DNA from: JAYPWI01 sp964629575
Lineage (GTDB): Bacteria > Actinomycetota > Acidimicrobiia > Acidimicrobiales > Poriferisodalaceae
DNA: 64,000 bases
Assembly (NCBI GenBank): GCA_964629575.1
Contig: CAZVUM010000006.1
Location: 1-64,000 of the forward strand
Direction of reading: 5' to 3'
Below, one piece after another: positions 26,721-34,930 of the stretch. The position numbers and the translations under genes were made by a program. The notes below the pieces were generated by a model. That model was given only the letters and a program-made list of their open reading frames with translations, made no database searches and was not told the DNA's origin. Position 1 is the first letter of the stretch. Each line of letters starts with the position of its first letter.

Positions 26721-27313
26721 TCAGTGCCGGTGGCGGTGGTCTCCGTGGCGGTGGTCGTACCGGTCGTGGTGATCGAACTCGATGAGAACGACTGGGCTCT
26801 GCACTCGGTAATAGAAGGGCCCCTCCTCACCGGTGGCACCCATCCACGAGAACCAGGTCTCGTCGAGATGGCGAACACCGTCACGAAGTACGGCCACTCG
26901 CCGAACTCGTCGGGGCGACCGGTGATGTCGCCGATCAGCTGGTTGAGCCACATGATCTCGCGCGCCTGGCCGAACCCGCGGGCCGAGAGCGTCTCCCGCA
27001 GGAGGTCGAGTCCCAGCCGCCGTCCGTCGGCGTCGATTTCTTCGAGCATGACCCCGTGCCGGAAGAAGTTCATGTGAACGTTGATCCAGGTGCGCCAGTC
27101 CTCGCTCTCGAGTGGCTGGTGGGCCCTGGCCCGCTGCTCGCCCGAGAGCACGGCGAGAAACGCGGGGGCGGCGTCGGCGAGAGGTTCGAGCGACACGCCA
27201 GTTGGGCGGAGCTCGAAGAGCCCCTGGCGGACCGTTCCGTCGATCGTGACGCCGAGACGAGGTTCGTCGAGATGTGCGACCCGTTCCTCCACGAAGGGGC
27301 GGAGCCGCGGAGC
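26721..27313 (-). pseudogene. DUF3500 protein, internally deleted and truncated
   Basis: Fragments of a DUF3500-family protein in two frames. From about 27313 to 26873 the minus strand gives VRQGLFELRPTGVSLEPL, EDWRTWINVHMNFFRHGV, LSARGFGQAREIMWLN and FGEWPYFVTVF, the N-terminal half of the family. The central block, with the usual W-G-W-Q...GHH segment, is missing. The next frame (about 26870 to 26721) resumes with DETWFSWMGATGEEGPFYY and SPVVLIEFDHH, the family's C-terminal motif, and then ends in a His/Asp-rich tail without the expected H-I-H-T-V-R end. At least one deletion and one truncation are needed to explain this. The family's biochemical function is not known to me. Confidence 0.75.
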
Positions 27314-27575
27314 GATGTCGATGAGCTGGTGGTTCGTGGCGCCGACGCCTTGCGACGTGTGGATCGAGGGCGGCGGAGTCGAGCCGTTCACCGGCTGCGA
27401 GTTCGAAGTAGGCGACGACAAGAGCCTGGCTGCGGACCCACCACTGGCGGCCTCCCGCATCGGTGGTCTCCGATGGGTCCATCCATCCAAATTCGAAGTA
27501 CTGCGGTTCGACGTTGGCGCCGGCGACTCGGGGTGCGCCACTCGAACCCAGCTGCGAACGGGGGTCGGTGCTCAT
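27314..27575 (-). pseudogene. Cupin-like protein, middle deleted and fused to DUF3500 remnant
   Basis: ATG at 27575 with an AAGGATG-type site opens a frame reading PQYFEFGWMDPSETTDAGG, then QWWVRSQALVVAYFELAAGE, the start of a cupin-type protein family I recall from degradative actinobacterial clusters. Near 27390 the frame changes to STPPPSIHTSQGVGATNHQL followed by IDI, which looks like the C-terminal metal-binding end of the same family. About 150 or more residues of the double-barrel middle are gone. The fragment then runs directly into the DUF3500 remnant near 27313. The family assignment is from memory of its ends and should be checked. Confidence 0.55.
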
Positions 27576-27610
27576 GAGGTCATCCTTTTACCGCATCGGC
27601 GGCGATCGCG

Positions 27611-28036
27611 TCAGACGTCGCCGCCGGGGGGAACGCCCACCGAGTTGCCCTGGTGCTGCTCGTTGGATGCATGCGTGTCGAGGAGCTCGACCACCTCGTA
27701 GATGGCTCCGTCGCGGGTCTTGGCGAACAAGACGTACTCCACGTCGTACGAGTGACCGCGAGCGCTCGTGGCATGCATGTCGAATCGCACAACCGATGAG
27801 TCCTCGTCGCCCACCTCGTCGTGTACATCGACATGCACCGACTCGGCGTCGTAGAACTTCCCGAAGACCGCTCGGTTGAACCCGCACACTGCGTCCTTGC
27901 CCACGTGCGGGCCTGCGATGTTGGAGGCGAGCGAGTGATTGAGCCTCCAGGTGACCTCGTCGGCGTACATCTCGGCCATCGTGTCGCTGTCGCCGAATGC
28001 TTCGACAAGTCGTCGTGCTGGCGTGGGTGAGGACAT
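27611..28036 (-). CDS. SnoaL-like (NTF2-fold) protein
   Basis: A 141-residue protein of the NTF2/SnoaL-like fold. The first helix (PARRLVEAFGDSDTMAEMYA), then VTWRLNHS, followed by alternating beta strands with 'VHVDVHDEVGDEDSSVVRFDMHA' and 'YVLFAKTRDGAIYEVVELLDT', is the standard cone-shaped barrel of this superfamily. Members include ketosteroid isomerase-like enzymes, cyclases, dehydratases and non-catalytic binding proteins. ATG at 28036 has AGGAG eight bases upstream. It lies between a luciferase-type oxidoreductase and the cupin remnant on the same strand. A catalytic role is not determinable. Confidence 0.8.
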   Translation of the reverse strand: MSSPTPARRLVEAFGDSDTMAEMYADEVTWRLNHSLASNIAGPHVGKDAVCGFNRAVFGKFYDAESVHVDVHDEVGDEDSSVVRFDMHATSARGHSYDVEYVLFAKTRDGAIYEVVELLDTHASNEQHQGNSVGVPPGGDV

Positions 28037-28117
28037 GATTTTCTCCTGGTCTCGGTGGTCAGATTCTGTCGCGACGACGGACGGTGCGGTGCGTCCGGCC
28101 TGATGCTGCGGCAACCG

Positions 28118-29146
28118 CTAGCGCTCCGGGAGATCCCGCTCCGCCCACGCGCTGATAGTGGGAATCACGTGCTCGCCCATCAGTTGGATGCTTCGCACGA
28201 TGACATCGGTGTCGCCGGGGATGTGACGGACCATCACGTGGTTGAAGCCCTGTTGGTCGTACGCCGCAAGCCGCTCGAGGATCGTGTCGGGGCTTCCCAC
28301 CAGGAGCCGTTCGATTGTCACGCCCCGATATCCCACCTCGAGGATCGGCTCGACGATGCCGAGCGCCTCGTGATCGGTCTCAGTGACGAGGATGTCGCGT
28401 CGAAGCACCGGGAACGGCACCTTGGAGTACTCGCCGCACTGCTCGCCGTAGTAGTCGAGCTGTCGTGCCAACTCGTCGTCGGTTGAGTTCTGGGCCGTGA
28501 GCCAGCCGTCACCGAGGCGGGCGCCCCTTCGTAGGACCGCGTCCGCGGCTCCCCCGACGAAGAGGTACGGCATCGTCTCGGGAAGCGGCGCGATCGATGC
28601 ATCGACCAACTCCCAACCGGGGCCCGAGGCCGTGATGCTCCCGCCTGCCAGCAGATCGCGGACGATCTCCATCGTCTGGCTAGTGCGAGCGCCCCGCTCG
28701 TTCATCGGAACACCCGTTTTCTCGAAAGTGTGACCACTTCCCCCGACGGAGAAGACCCACATGTGCGGCACCTCGGTGAAGGCCGCGAGCGTGCCGATCT
28801 GCTCGGCGAGCACGAGCGGGTCGTAGAACGGGGCGAGAACCACGGCCCCGATCAACATGTCGCCGGTCATCGAGCTCACGCGAGAGATCGTGGGAATCGG
28901 CTGGAAACAGTTGGCGTACCCGGCCGTGAGGGCGTGGTTGTCGCCGGCGAGGAACCCCCACATCCCGGCCTCGGCAGCCGCGGATGCGATCGCCTCGAGC
29001 TGGCGCGCCTGCTGCGCGGAACCCAACGGACCGAGGGGCCGCTCGGTGAACGCGCCCGCGGGGAGACGCGCCTGGATGCCCGCGTACAACGCGTCGGTAT
29101 GCTCCGAACCGGGAAAGAGAAACCGCACCGAGGTGCCCAATTTCAT
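28118..29146 (-). CDS. Luciferase-like (LLM class) flavin-dependent oxidoreductase
   Basis: A 342-residue TIM-barrel flavoprotein of the bacterial luciferase/F420 oxidoreductase superfamily. The N-terminal KLGTSVRFLFPG strand, the central GSGHTFEKTGVPMNERG block, where family members bind the flavin phosphate, and the 'VGGAADAVLRRGARLGDGWL' C-terminal motif are visible. These enzymes use FMN (two-component monooxygenases) or coenzyme F420, the latter common in actinobacteria. ATG at 29146 is preferred, with GAGGGGG about six bases upstream. It is the promoter-proximal gene of the minus-strand run 29146-25781 and divergent from a hydratase gene. Confidence 0.88.
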   Translation of the reverse strand: MKLGTSVRFLFPGSEHTDALYAGIQARLPAGAFTERPLGPLGSAQQARQLEAIASAAAEAGMWGFLAGDNHALTAGYANCFQPIPTISRVSSMTGDMLIGAVVLAPFYDPLVLAEQIGTLAAFTEVPHMWVFSVGGSGHTFEKTGVPMNERGARTSQTMEIVRDLLAGGSITASGPGWELVDASIAPLPETMPYLFVGGAADAVLRRGARLGDGWLTAQNSTDDELARQLDYYGEQCGEYSKVPFPVLRRDILVTETDHEALGIVEPILEVGYRGVTIERLLVGSPDTILERLAAYDQQGFNHVMVRHIPGDTDVIVRSIQLMGEHVIPTISAWAERDLPER

Positions 29147-29281
29147 CGACGCCCCCTCGCTCGCAGCCACACTAATTCGGGGCACTCGGGCCTGCCGCGG
29201 GCCGCCTTTTCGACGCGATGCCCGGGACGGCGACGGACACCTCGTCTACGATCGCTGCGACGTCTGGGACCAGGGGGAGCT

Positions 29282-30064
29282 ATGAGCGACGAGATCCTGT
29301 ACGAGGTCGACGGCCATGTGGCCACGATCACGACCAATCGGCCCGAGCGGTACAATTCGCTCAACTACGAGGCCTATCGCCTTCTGACGAAGTACATGAG
29401 CGAGGCGGACGCCGACCCCGCGGTTCGAGCCATCATCTGGACGGGTAACGGACGCGGCTTCTGCACGGGCGACGACGTCAAGGAGCTGCTCGGAGACGGG
29501 GCGGGCGAGCTGTCGAGGCGCATCGCCGCCGGCGAGCTCGAGGTGCCGAGCGCCCCCATGTTGCGCAGCGAGACCCCGATCATCGCGGCGGTCAACGGTG
29601 CCGCCGTCGGCTACGGCATGGAGCTCGCGCTGCTAGCCGACATCCGGATCGGCTCGACCGGCGCTCGTTTCAGCGAGATGTTCGTCAAGCGGGCGATCGT
29701 TGCAGGGCACGACAGCTTCGAGCTGCTGCCACGGATCGTGGGACCCGCCGCCGCGGCGGAGATGCTGCTGACCGGCGACATGGTTGAGGCCGATCAGGCG
29801 CTGGAGATCGGTCTCGTGTCCGCAGTGGTTTCCCCCGACGAGCTGATGCCGACCGCGCGTGCGCTGGCCGAGCGGATCGCAGTCAACGCGCCCCTTGCAG
29901 TGAAGGCGGCGAAGCAGGCGCTCAAGTTGTCGCGGGATGGCCAGGGCGGAGAGCTGCGGCGTCACCTGGGCGGCTCTATTGCGACCCTTCTCGCCTCCGA
30001 GGATCACCAAGAGAGCGTCGCCGCCTTCCTCGAGCGACGCGAACCGACCTATCGCGGCGTCTGA
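29282..30064 (+). CDS. Enoyl-CoA hydratase/isomerase
   Basis: A 260-residue crotonase-family enzyme. The oxyanion-hole motifs are GRGFCTGDDVKEL (near 60-72) and AAVNGAAVGYGMELALLADIR (near 100-120). The ELLPRIVGPAAAAEMLLTGDM block and the C-terminal AFLERREPTYRG end are full length. It hydrates or isomerises an unsaturated acyl-CoA. ATG at 29282 follows AGGGGGAGC. It precedes the two-subunit Rieske oxygenase by 48 bases on the same strand, so the three genes form a likely operon for an aromatic or cyclic substrate that is CoA-activated or ring-cleaved. Confidence 0.9.
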   Translation: MSDEILYEVDGHVATITTNRPERYNSLNYEAYRLLTKYMSEADADPAVRAIIWTGNGRGFCTGDDVKELLGDGAGELSRRIAAGELEVPSAPMLRSETPIIAAVNGAAVGYGMELALLADIRIGSTGARFSEMFVKRAIVAGHDSFELLPRIVGPAAAAEMLLTGDMVEADQALEIGLVSAVVSPDELMPTARALAERIAVNAPLAVKAAKQALKLSRDGQGGELRRHLGGSIATLLASEDHQESVAAFLERREPTYRGV

Positions 30065-30112
30065 CGGGTCCGAGCTCGGCCCGCCAGGACCGCTCCGTGC
30101 GACAATGAGCCG

Positions 30113-31390
30113 ATGGGGATCGACTATCGGGGGTTGGTGCGCGACGACCGCGTGCACTCCAGTCTTCTGCACGATGATCAGGCCTTCGCCGAGGAGATGG
30201 ATCGCATCTTCGTGAAGGGGTGGGTGTTCGCGGCCCACGAATCCGAGATCAGCGAACCAGGCGACTGGGTCACCCGTCAGCTCGGCAACGAGTCGGTGAT
30301 CGTGGCCCGCGACAGAGACGGCAGCGTCAACGTGATGGCCAACCGGTGCTCGCATCGGGGCACCGCGCTGTGTTGGGAACACCGCGGCAACTCCAGTTCG
30401 TTCCAGTGCACGTACCACGCCTGGACCTTCGGCCTCGATGGCCGGGTCCGGTCGATCCCGTTTCCCTCTGGGTACGACAAGCCCAAGGAGGAGCTCGGAC
30501 TCGACGTTGCCGGCCAGGTCGAGAGCTACCGCGGGTTCGTGTTCGTCAACCTCGACGGGGCTGCCGGGCCGCTCCGCAGCCACCTCGGCGACGCGGGGTA
30601 TGCATTGATCGACCGGCTCTGCGATCTCAGCCCAACGGGTCGGATCGATCTCTCGAAGGGATGGATCGCCCACCGGGTGAAGTCCAACTGGAAGCTGTGG
30701 CCCGAGAGCGACAGCGACGGCTACCACGTGGGTTTCGTCCACGCTTCCATGTCGGACACCACCGACACCTACTACGACGACGTGGCGATCGGTGGGGAAG
30801 CCGTCAGCAGCTCGCGTGCCCTCGACTACGGGCTCGGCCACATCGAGCTGGATTTCCGCCCGAGCTTTCAGGCCGAACTCTCCTGGCTGGGCACCTCTCG
30901 CGACAACGTCGGTGACTATTGCGCGGCGCTCGAAGAAGGCGTCGGCACGGAGCGGGCCGAGCAGATGCTGTGGGACGGCCCACCGCACGCCTTCCTCTTT
31001 CCCAACCTGTTTCTCGGTGAGCTCGTGATCGCGATCGTGGAGCCGCTCGGTCCTGGCGAGATGATCCACCGCCACACGTCCGTGCAGTTCGAAGGGGTCG
31101 ACGACCGGTTCAACCAACGGCTCCTCCGCCAAACCGAGGCCGCGGTGGGGCCTGCGTCGTTCATCACGAGCGACGACGCCATCACCGCCGAACGCATCCA
31201 ATCGGGTATCGAGGGAACACACCGGAGCTGGGCTGACGACGGCCGCGGCTGGATCGACCTCAGCCGCGGACGTCACCGCGAGGAGCGCGACGTCGAAGGC
31301 GTGCTCGCCGGCGACCTCTCAGACGAGACGACCAACCGCGGGTTCTGGCACCGCTACCTGGAGGTCATGGTCGAGCGAGCACCTGCATGA
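30113..31390 (+). CDS. Aromatic-ring-hydroxylating dioxygenase, alpha subunit
   Basis: A 425-residue Rieske oxygenase large subunit of the alpha/beta type. The [2Fe-2S] ligands are C79-x-H81 and C99-x-x-H102 (CSHRG and CTYHAW). The mononuclear iron motif reads SDSDGYHVGFVH near 200-211 and the C-terminal third is complete. It hydroxylates an aromatic ring using electrons from a reductase not present here. The start is ATG at 30113. The beta-subunit gene overlaps its stop by four bases (ATGA), so the products are made in fixed ratio. It belongs to a different branch from the beta-less Rieske oxygenase at 17004-18302. Confidence 0.93.
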   Translation: MGIDYRGLVRDDRVHSSLLHDDQAFAEEMDRIFVKGWVFAAHESEISEPGDWVTRQLGNESVIVARDRDGSVNVMANRCSHRGTALCWEHRGNSSSFQCTYHAWTFGLDGRVRSIPFPSGYDKPKEELGLDVAGQVESYRGFVFVNLDGAAGPLRSHLGDAGYALIDRLCDLSPTGRIDLSKGWIAHRVKSNWKLWPESDSDGYHVGFVHASMSDTTDTYYDDVAIGGEAVSSSRALDYGLGHIELDFRPSFQAELSWLGTSRDNVGDYCAALEEGVGTERAEQMLWDGPPHAFLFPNLFLGELVIAIVEPLGPGEMIHRHTSVQFEGVDDRFNQRLLRQTEAAVGPASFITSDDAITAERIQSGIEGTHRSWADDGRGWIDLSRGRHREERDVEGVLAGDLSDETTNRGFWHRYLEVMVERAPA

Positions 31391-31875
31391 GTGCAGCCGA
31401 TCTCGTCTCAGAGGTCGAGGCGTTCATCTATCGCGAAGCCCGGCTGGCCGACGAGTTCGAGCTCGACGAGTGGGAGTCCCTGCTCGCCGATGACTTCCAT
31501 TACTGGGTTCCCGCCGGTCGCATCGGCGGCGACCCCGCCGACCAGCTGTCGTACCTCAACGACAACCGCGCTCGCGTCGCGACACGGATTCGACAACTGA
31601 AGACGGGCAAGCGGCTCGCGCAGTTGCCCGTCTCACCGATTCGTCGGGTGGTATCCAACGTCGAGATCCTCGAGGAGGGCGGCGGCGAAATCGGCTGTGC
31701 GGCCAACTTCGTTCTCTACGAGCTCGCCGTGCAATCGAGTGGTGAGCTTCGTGTGTGGCCCGGTCACGTTCGCTATCGACTCCGCCGGACCGACGGGGGT
31801 CTCGTGATGGCGGCGAAGTGGGTGGAGCTGGTCAACGCCGAGGCCGGTCTCCGCAATCTCACATTCCTGATCTGA
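31387..31875 (+). CDS. Aromatic-ring-hydroxylating dioxygenase, beta subunit
   Basis: A 162-residue small subunit with the NTF2-like cone fold. The N-terminal 'VEAFIYREARLADEFELDEWESLLADDFHYWVP' pattern is typical of Rieske dioxygenase beta chains, as is SPIRRVVSNVEI followed by the closing strand 'RNLTFLI'. It packs with the alpha subunit as alpha3beta3 and stabilises the hexamer; it carries no metal site. The ATG overlaps the alpha stop codon. A hairpin just after the stop probably ends the transcript. Confidence 0.9.
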   Translation: MSAADLVSEVEAFIYREARLADEFELDEWESLLADDFHYWVPAGRIGGDPADQLSYLNDNRARVATRIRQLKTGKRLAQLPVSPIRRVVSNVEILEEGGGEIGCAANFVLYELAVQSSGELRVWPGHVRYRLRRTDGGLVMAAKWVELVNAEAGLRNLTFLI

Positions 31876-31878
31876 CCC

Positions 31879-31909
31879 GCCACTTCCAGCTCCGCGGAGC
31901 CGAGGTGGC
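31879..31909. terminator. Bidirectional hairpin between convergent genes
   Basis: An interrupted inverted repeat: outer arms GCCACTT (31879-31885) and AGGTGGC (31903-31909), inner palindrome GCTCCGCGGAGC (31889-31900). It sits exactly between the Rieske beta stop and the stop of the minus-strand PhyH-HEAT gene. There is no T-tract, so factor-independent termination is possible but not certain. Confidence 0.45.
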
Positions 31910-33465
31910 TACGCGCTCCAGCGGCGTGCGGCGAGTGCTCGGATCACTTCGCGGTCGGCCGAATCTGTGGCAACGGCCTCCGCGAGCATGCCGACCACGT
32001 AGCGGTCCCGTTCGATCGTGATCAGGTCGGAAACCCGTCGCCGGGCATCCGGAGGCAGTGGATGATTGCTGGCCAACTGGAGGACGGCGTACGCCGCCGA
32101 TTGCCGCACGGTGGACCGAGAGAGGCCGGCGACCTCGGTGTTGTCCGGCTCCGCTCCCGCGACGAGGCGGTCCAGGAGGCACGACAGGATCGTGTGCGCA
32201 TCACAGCTCGGGCTACGAGCCAACTGGCCCAGCGCGTACGCCGCGTTGGACCGCGCGAGATCGTCCCGTTCGCTCTCGAGTCGGTCGAGCAGGGCCACCT
32301 CGCCTGGGGACCAGGCGGCGCCGAGAGCGAACGCTGCGAACCGCCTGACGCTGACCCGGTCGCTCATACAGGCCTCGGCCAGGGCGTGGCCCACCTCGTC
32401 GCACCGCAGCCGCAGGCCGTACGCCGCCGCCCTGCGGGTGCTCTCGGCCTCATCGAACAATCCGCCGAGCAGCGCGTCGAGGCTCGCTTCGCCAGTGTCC
32501 ATGCCCAGCCGATAGGCCGAGGCGACCTTCAGGTGTTCGCCGCCCGCGACCAGTTCGCCTTGCGCTGCAGTACGGGCCGATGAGTCCAGCGGCCGCTGCA
32601 TCCTCTCGCCGCGGCTCCAGGCCCAATTCGACTCGACGATCGGACGAAGGTCTTCTCGAACAGCATCGAGCGGCGCCAGCTCCGCGAGGTTGTTCCACGC
32701 GGGCGCAGTCGGCTCACGCGTCCGCGCGAAATAGAACTTGAACATGTACCGAGCAGCCGAAGTGGGCAGCGTCCGGCTTCCACGGTGGATCAGGTCGTAG
32801 TTGCCGATCACCACCGACCCGGCGGGTACCTCGATCAAACGCCGCTCGAGATCGGGGATCCCGAGCCCGTCCAGCGACTCCGCCAGAGCCGAGTCGCGGG
32901 CGGCCAGGTCGTCGCCACCGAGAACCTCGGGGGCGAAGCTGTCACCGCTGATGGGGTCGCCGGGCCGCCAGGTGCCGTCTGGCCGTTCGATGTCGGTCGC
33001 CCAATACTGCGAGCACCGGACGATCTCGGTCGGACCGTTCTCCAGGGTCACGGCTTGTGGGTAGTAGAGGAAGATCAGCCAGTCGGGTCGGTGACTGCGG
33101 TAATGGCCGCGCTCGTTCCAGGGAAGGTTGCCGTCCTGGTGGAACGGCTGGTCGCGGGCGAGGCTCTCGTGGACGAAGTTGTGCGGGTGGAGGAACGCAC
33201 CCTCATCGAGGATGCTCTCGATGGCCCCCGCCACTGCGGGATCCTCCAGGACGCGGTCGATCTCGGGCACCGAAGCTCGGAGGTTGTCGCCGAGGATCTC
33301 GAGGTGGGCGGTCCGGCTCTTCAGCGCGCGAGTGCGTTCGTAGAGCGCGTCAGCCCTGTTCCAGAGGAACTCGTGGTCGCCGTCGTCGAGGCTCTCAGGC
33401 TCGACGACGACATACCCGTCGTCGAGAAATCGCAGGTAGGCCTCGTCGTCGAGGAGGTGTGGCAC
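31909..33465 (-). CDS. Phytanoyl-CoA dioxygenase (PhyH) fused to HEAT repeats
   Basis: A 518-residue two-part protein. Residues 1-280 form a PhyH-type Fe(II)/2-oxoglutarate oxygenase: metal ligands H109-x-D111 (FHQDGN) and H227 (DLIHRGSR), with R228/R231 placed to bind 2-oxoglutarate. Residues from about 315 to 515 are alpha-helical repeats with HEAT/armadillo-like periodicity (STRRAAAYGLRLR, VSVRRFAAFALGAA, ARSNAAYALGQLAR, TVRQSAAYAVLQLA). PhyH enzymes normally end near 300 residues; a HEAT tail suggests docking to a protein or lipid partner. The start is GTG at 33465, 12 bases after the MaoC stop. It is the last gene of a four-gene minus-strand operon. Confidence 0.85.
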   Translation of the reverse strand: MPHLLDDEAYLRFLDDGYVVVEPESLDDGDHEFLWNRADALYERTRALKSRTAHLEILGDNLRASVPEIDRVLEDPAVAGAIESILDEGAFLHPHNFVHESLARDQPFHQDGNLPWNERGHYRSHRPDWLIFLYYPQAVTLENGPTEIVRCSQYWATDIERPDGTWRPGDPISGDSFAPEVLGGDDLAARDSALAESLDGLGIPDLERRLIEVPAGSVVIGNYDLIHRGSRTLPTSAARYMFKFYFARTREPTAPAWNNLAELAPLDAVREDLRPIVESNWAWSRGERMQRPLDSSARTAAQGELVAGGEHLKVASAYRLGMDTGEASLDALLGGLFDEAESTRRAAAYGLRLRCDEVGHALAEACMSDRVSVRRFAAFALGAAWSPGEVALLDRLESERDDLARSNAAYALGQLARSPSCDAHTILSCLLDRLVAGAEPDNTEVAGLSRSTVRQSAAYAVLQLASNHPLPPDARRRVSDLITIERDRYVVGMLAEAVATDSADREVIRALAARRWSA

Positions 33466-33477
33466 GGCCGCTGCGAC

Positions 33478-34329
33478 TCAGGCGGCGCTGAAGCGACCTG
33501 CGTCGAGAACGACCCGGCCGTCGCCTCCGTGGGTCCGGAACAGCGCACCGTCGTCGGTGTTCCACATCCGTACCGTGAGCGCCTCGCCCGGCATCACCGG
33601 TGACGTGAATCGTGCGTCCATGGATCCGAACGCTGCGGGATCGCCACCGCAGAGCCCGTTCAGGAGGGCCCGCCCACTGAACCCGTAGGTGCACAGCCCG
33701 TGCAGGATCGGGATCGGAAACCCTCCGTCGGCGGCGAACTTGGGATCGGAGTGCAGCGGGTTGCGGTCACCGTTGAGCCGGTACAGCAGCGCCTGGTCGC
33801 TTCGGGTGTCGTAGGTGATCTCGATGTCCGGAGCGGTGTCGGGGATGTCCACCGTGTTCGCTGGGCCGCGGTCGCCTCCCCAGCCGCCCTCGCCGCGGAA
33901 GAAGAGGCTGCTGCGCGTGGTGAAGAGAGGCTCGCCGGTTTCGGCGAGGGTCGAGGTGGACTCGGTGTCGACCACCGCGCCCTTCGTCTTGTCCCAGATC
34001 CCGGTGATCTCCGAGGTGCTCTCGAGCGTTCCCTCCACGGGGATCTCCCGATGTAGGGTGATGCCCTGCTCGCCGTGGAGCATGAGGGCGAGGTTGACAT
34101 CGCCGAGCTGCGCGAGGGGGAGTCCTGACGCCTGGAGCACGACGCCCATCGTGGGCAGGACGCGCTGGTCGATGTCGCGGCTGTTCTCTGTGGTGAATTC
34201 GAGCTCGGCCCCAGTGGGGTCGTCCATCCCTGCGCCGACGCCGAGCGCGTACAAGAGCGCGTCCTTCGAGTTCCAGCTGCGCTGTCTCGGCTCGGTCGTT
34301 GCCCCCACGACGTCGGTGTTGATCGGCAT
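33478..34329 (-). CDS. MaoC-type double hotdog enoyl-CoA hydratase 2
   Basis: A 283-residue protein with two hotdog domains, as in peroxisomal-type hydratase 2. The catalytic motif in the C-terminal half, GDRNPLHSDPKFAADGGFP, followed by HGLCTYG, contains the Asp-His pair (N-P-L-H). The N-terminal half is the degenerate hotdog domain (DALLYALGVGAG at its start). It hydrates trans-2-enoyl-CoA to R-3-hydroxyacyl-CoA, or dehydrates the reverse. ATG at 34329 is used since GGGGG lies five bases upstream. It is co-directional with the VOC, esterase and PhyH-HEAT genes, which together suggests alpha-/beta-oxidation of a branched or ester-bound acid. Confidence 0.9.
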   Translation of the reverse strand: MPINTDVVGATTEPRQRSWNSKDALLYALGVGAGMDDPTGAELEFTTENSRDIDQRVLPTMGVVLQASGLPLAQLGDVNLALMLHGEQGITLHREIPVEGTLESTSEITGIWDKTKGAVVDTESTSTLAETGEPLFTTRSSLFFRGEGGWGGDRGPANTVDIPDTAPDIEITYDTRSDQALLYRLNGDRNPLHSDPKFAADGGFPIPILHGLCTYGFSGRALLNGLCGGDPAAFGSMDARFTSPVMPGEALTVRMWNTDDGALFRTHGGDGRVVLDAGRFSAA

Positions 34330-34407
34330 CACAGCCCCCTGAAGGTGAGTCGGTCTTCGCTGAAGACTAGGGGCAAGAGCGGCTGGCGTGGCGGGGGCGG
34401 CCTTCGC

Positions 34408-34920
34408 TCAGGCGGAACGGTGTTGCGCGTACAGCTCTGCAGGCCAGTGGCGCCGCGGGGTGATGCCGTCTGCTTCGATCAGCTCAGCGACGATTCGGTC
34501 GTAGTCGTAGCAGTTGAGCTCGTAGACGTTGCCCCACGGATCGGCGAGATCGAACGCCCAGCACATGTCGAGGTCGACGACGTCGTTGGCCTCGAGCGGT
34601 GTTCCGCGCGAGGTGCGGATCTCGCCGGGGAGCGACCTCGCAAATGCGATGAAGTCCTCAGCGTCGATGCTGAATGCCACGCCCGTCTCCTGCACCACGA
34701 GGGGGTGATGCTCGTCGGCCTCGAAGAGGGCGAGCATGGTGCGGCCACCGTCCGCTGAAATCTGCAGAGGGCCGCCCTCGAAGGCCGTCGCCCAGAAGTC
34801 GTACTCCTCGACCGGTTCGAAACCGAGATGCTCGGCGTACCACTGCGCTGCTTCGGCACGGTCGGGAACCCGGATGTGGACGTGATCGAGCCGACCCATT
34901 CGGAATCGTGGAGTGCGCAT
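34408..34920 (-). CDS. VOC superfamily (glyoxalase-like) protein
   Basis: A 170-residue vicinal-oxygen-chelate protein. The N-terminal LDHVHIRVPDRAEAAQWYAEHL module and the C-terminal 'DVVDLDMCWAFDLADPWGNVYEL' module form the paired beta-alpha-beta-beta-beta units. Candidate metal ligands are His in DHVHIRV and Glu in YELNC. Members are glyoxalases, extradiol dioxygenases, epimerases or resistance proteins; the function is open. ATG at 34920 is used without a clear ribosome site, but translation could be coupled to the upstream esterase, whose apparent end lies ten bases before it. Confidence 0.8.
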   Translation of the reverse strand: MRTPRFRMGRLDHVHIRVPDRAEAAQWYAEHLGFEPVEEYDFWATAFEGGPLQISADGGRTMLALFEADEHHPLVVQETGVAFSIDAEDFIAFARSLPGEIRTSRGTPLEANDVVDLDMCWAFDLADPWGNVYELNCYDYDRIVAELIEADGITPRRHWPAELYAQHRSA

Positions 34921-34930
34921 GGGCGCCAGC

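Noticed and set aside
31876..31908. Small gene between Rieske beta and PhyH-HEAT
   Set aside because: Only 33 bases, occupied by an inverted repeat.
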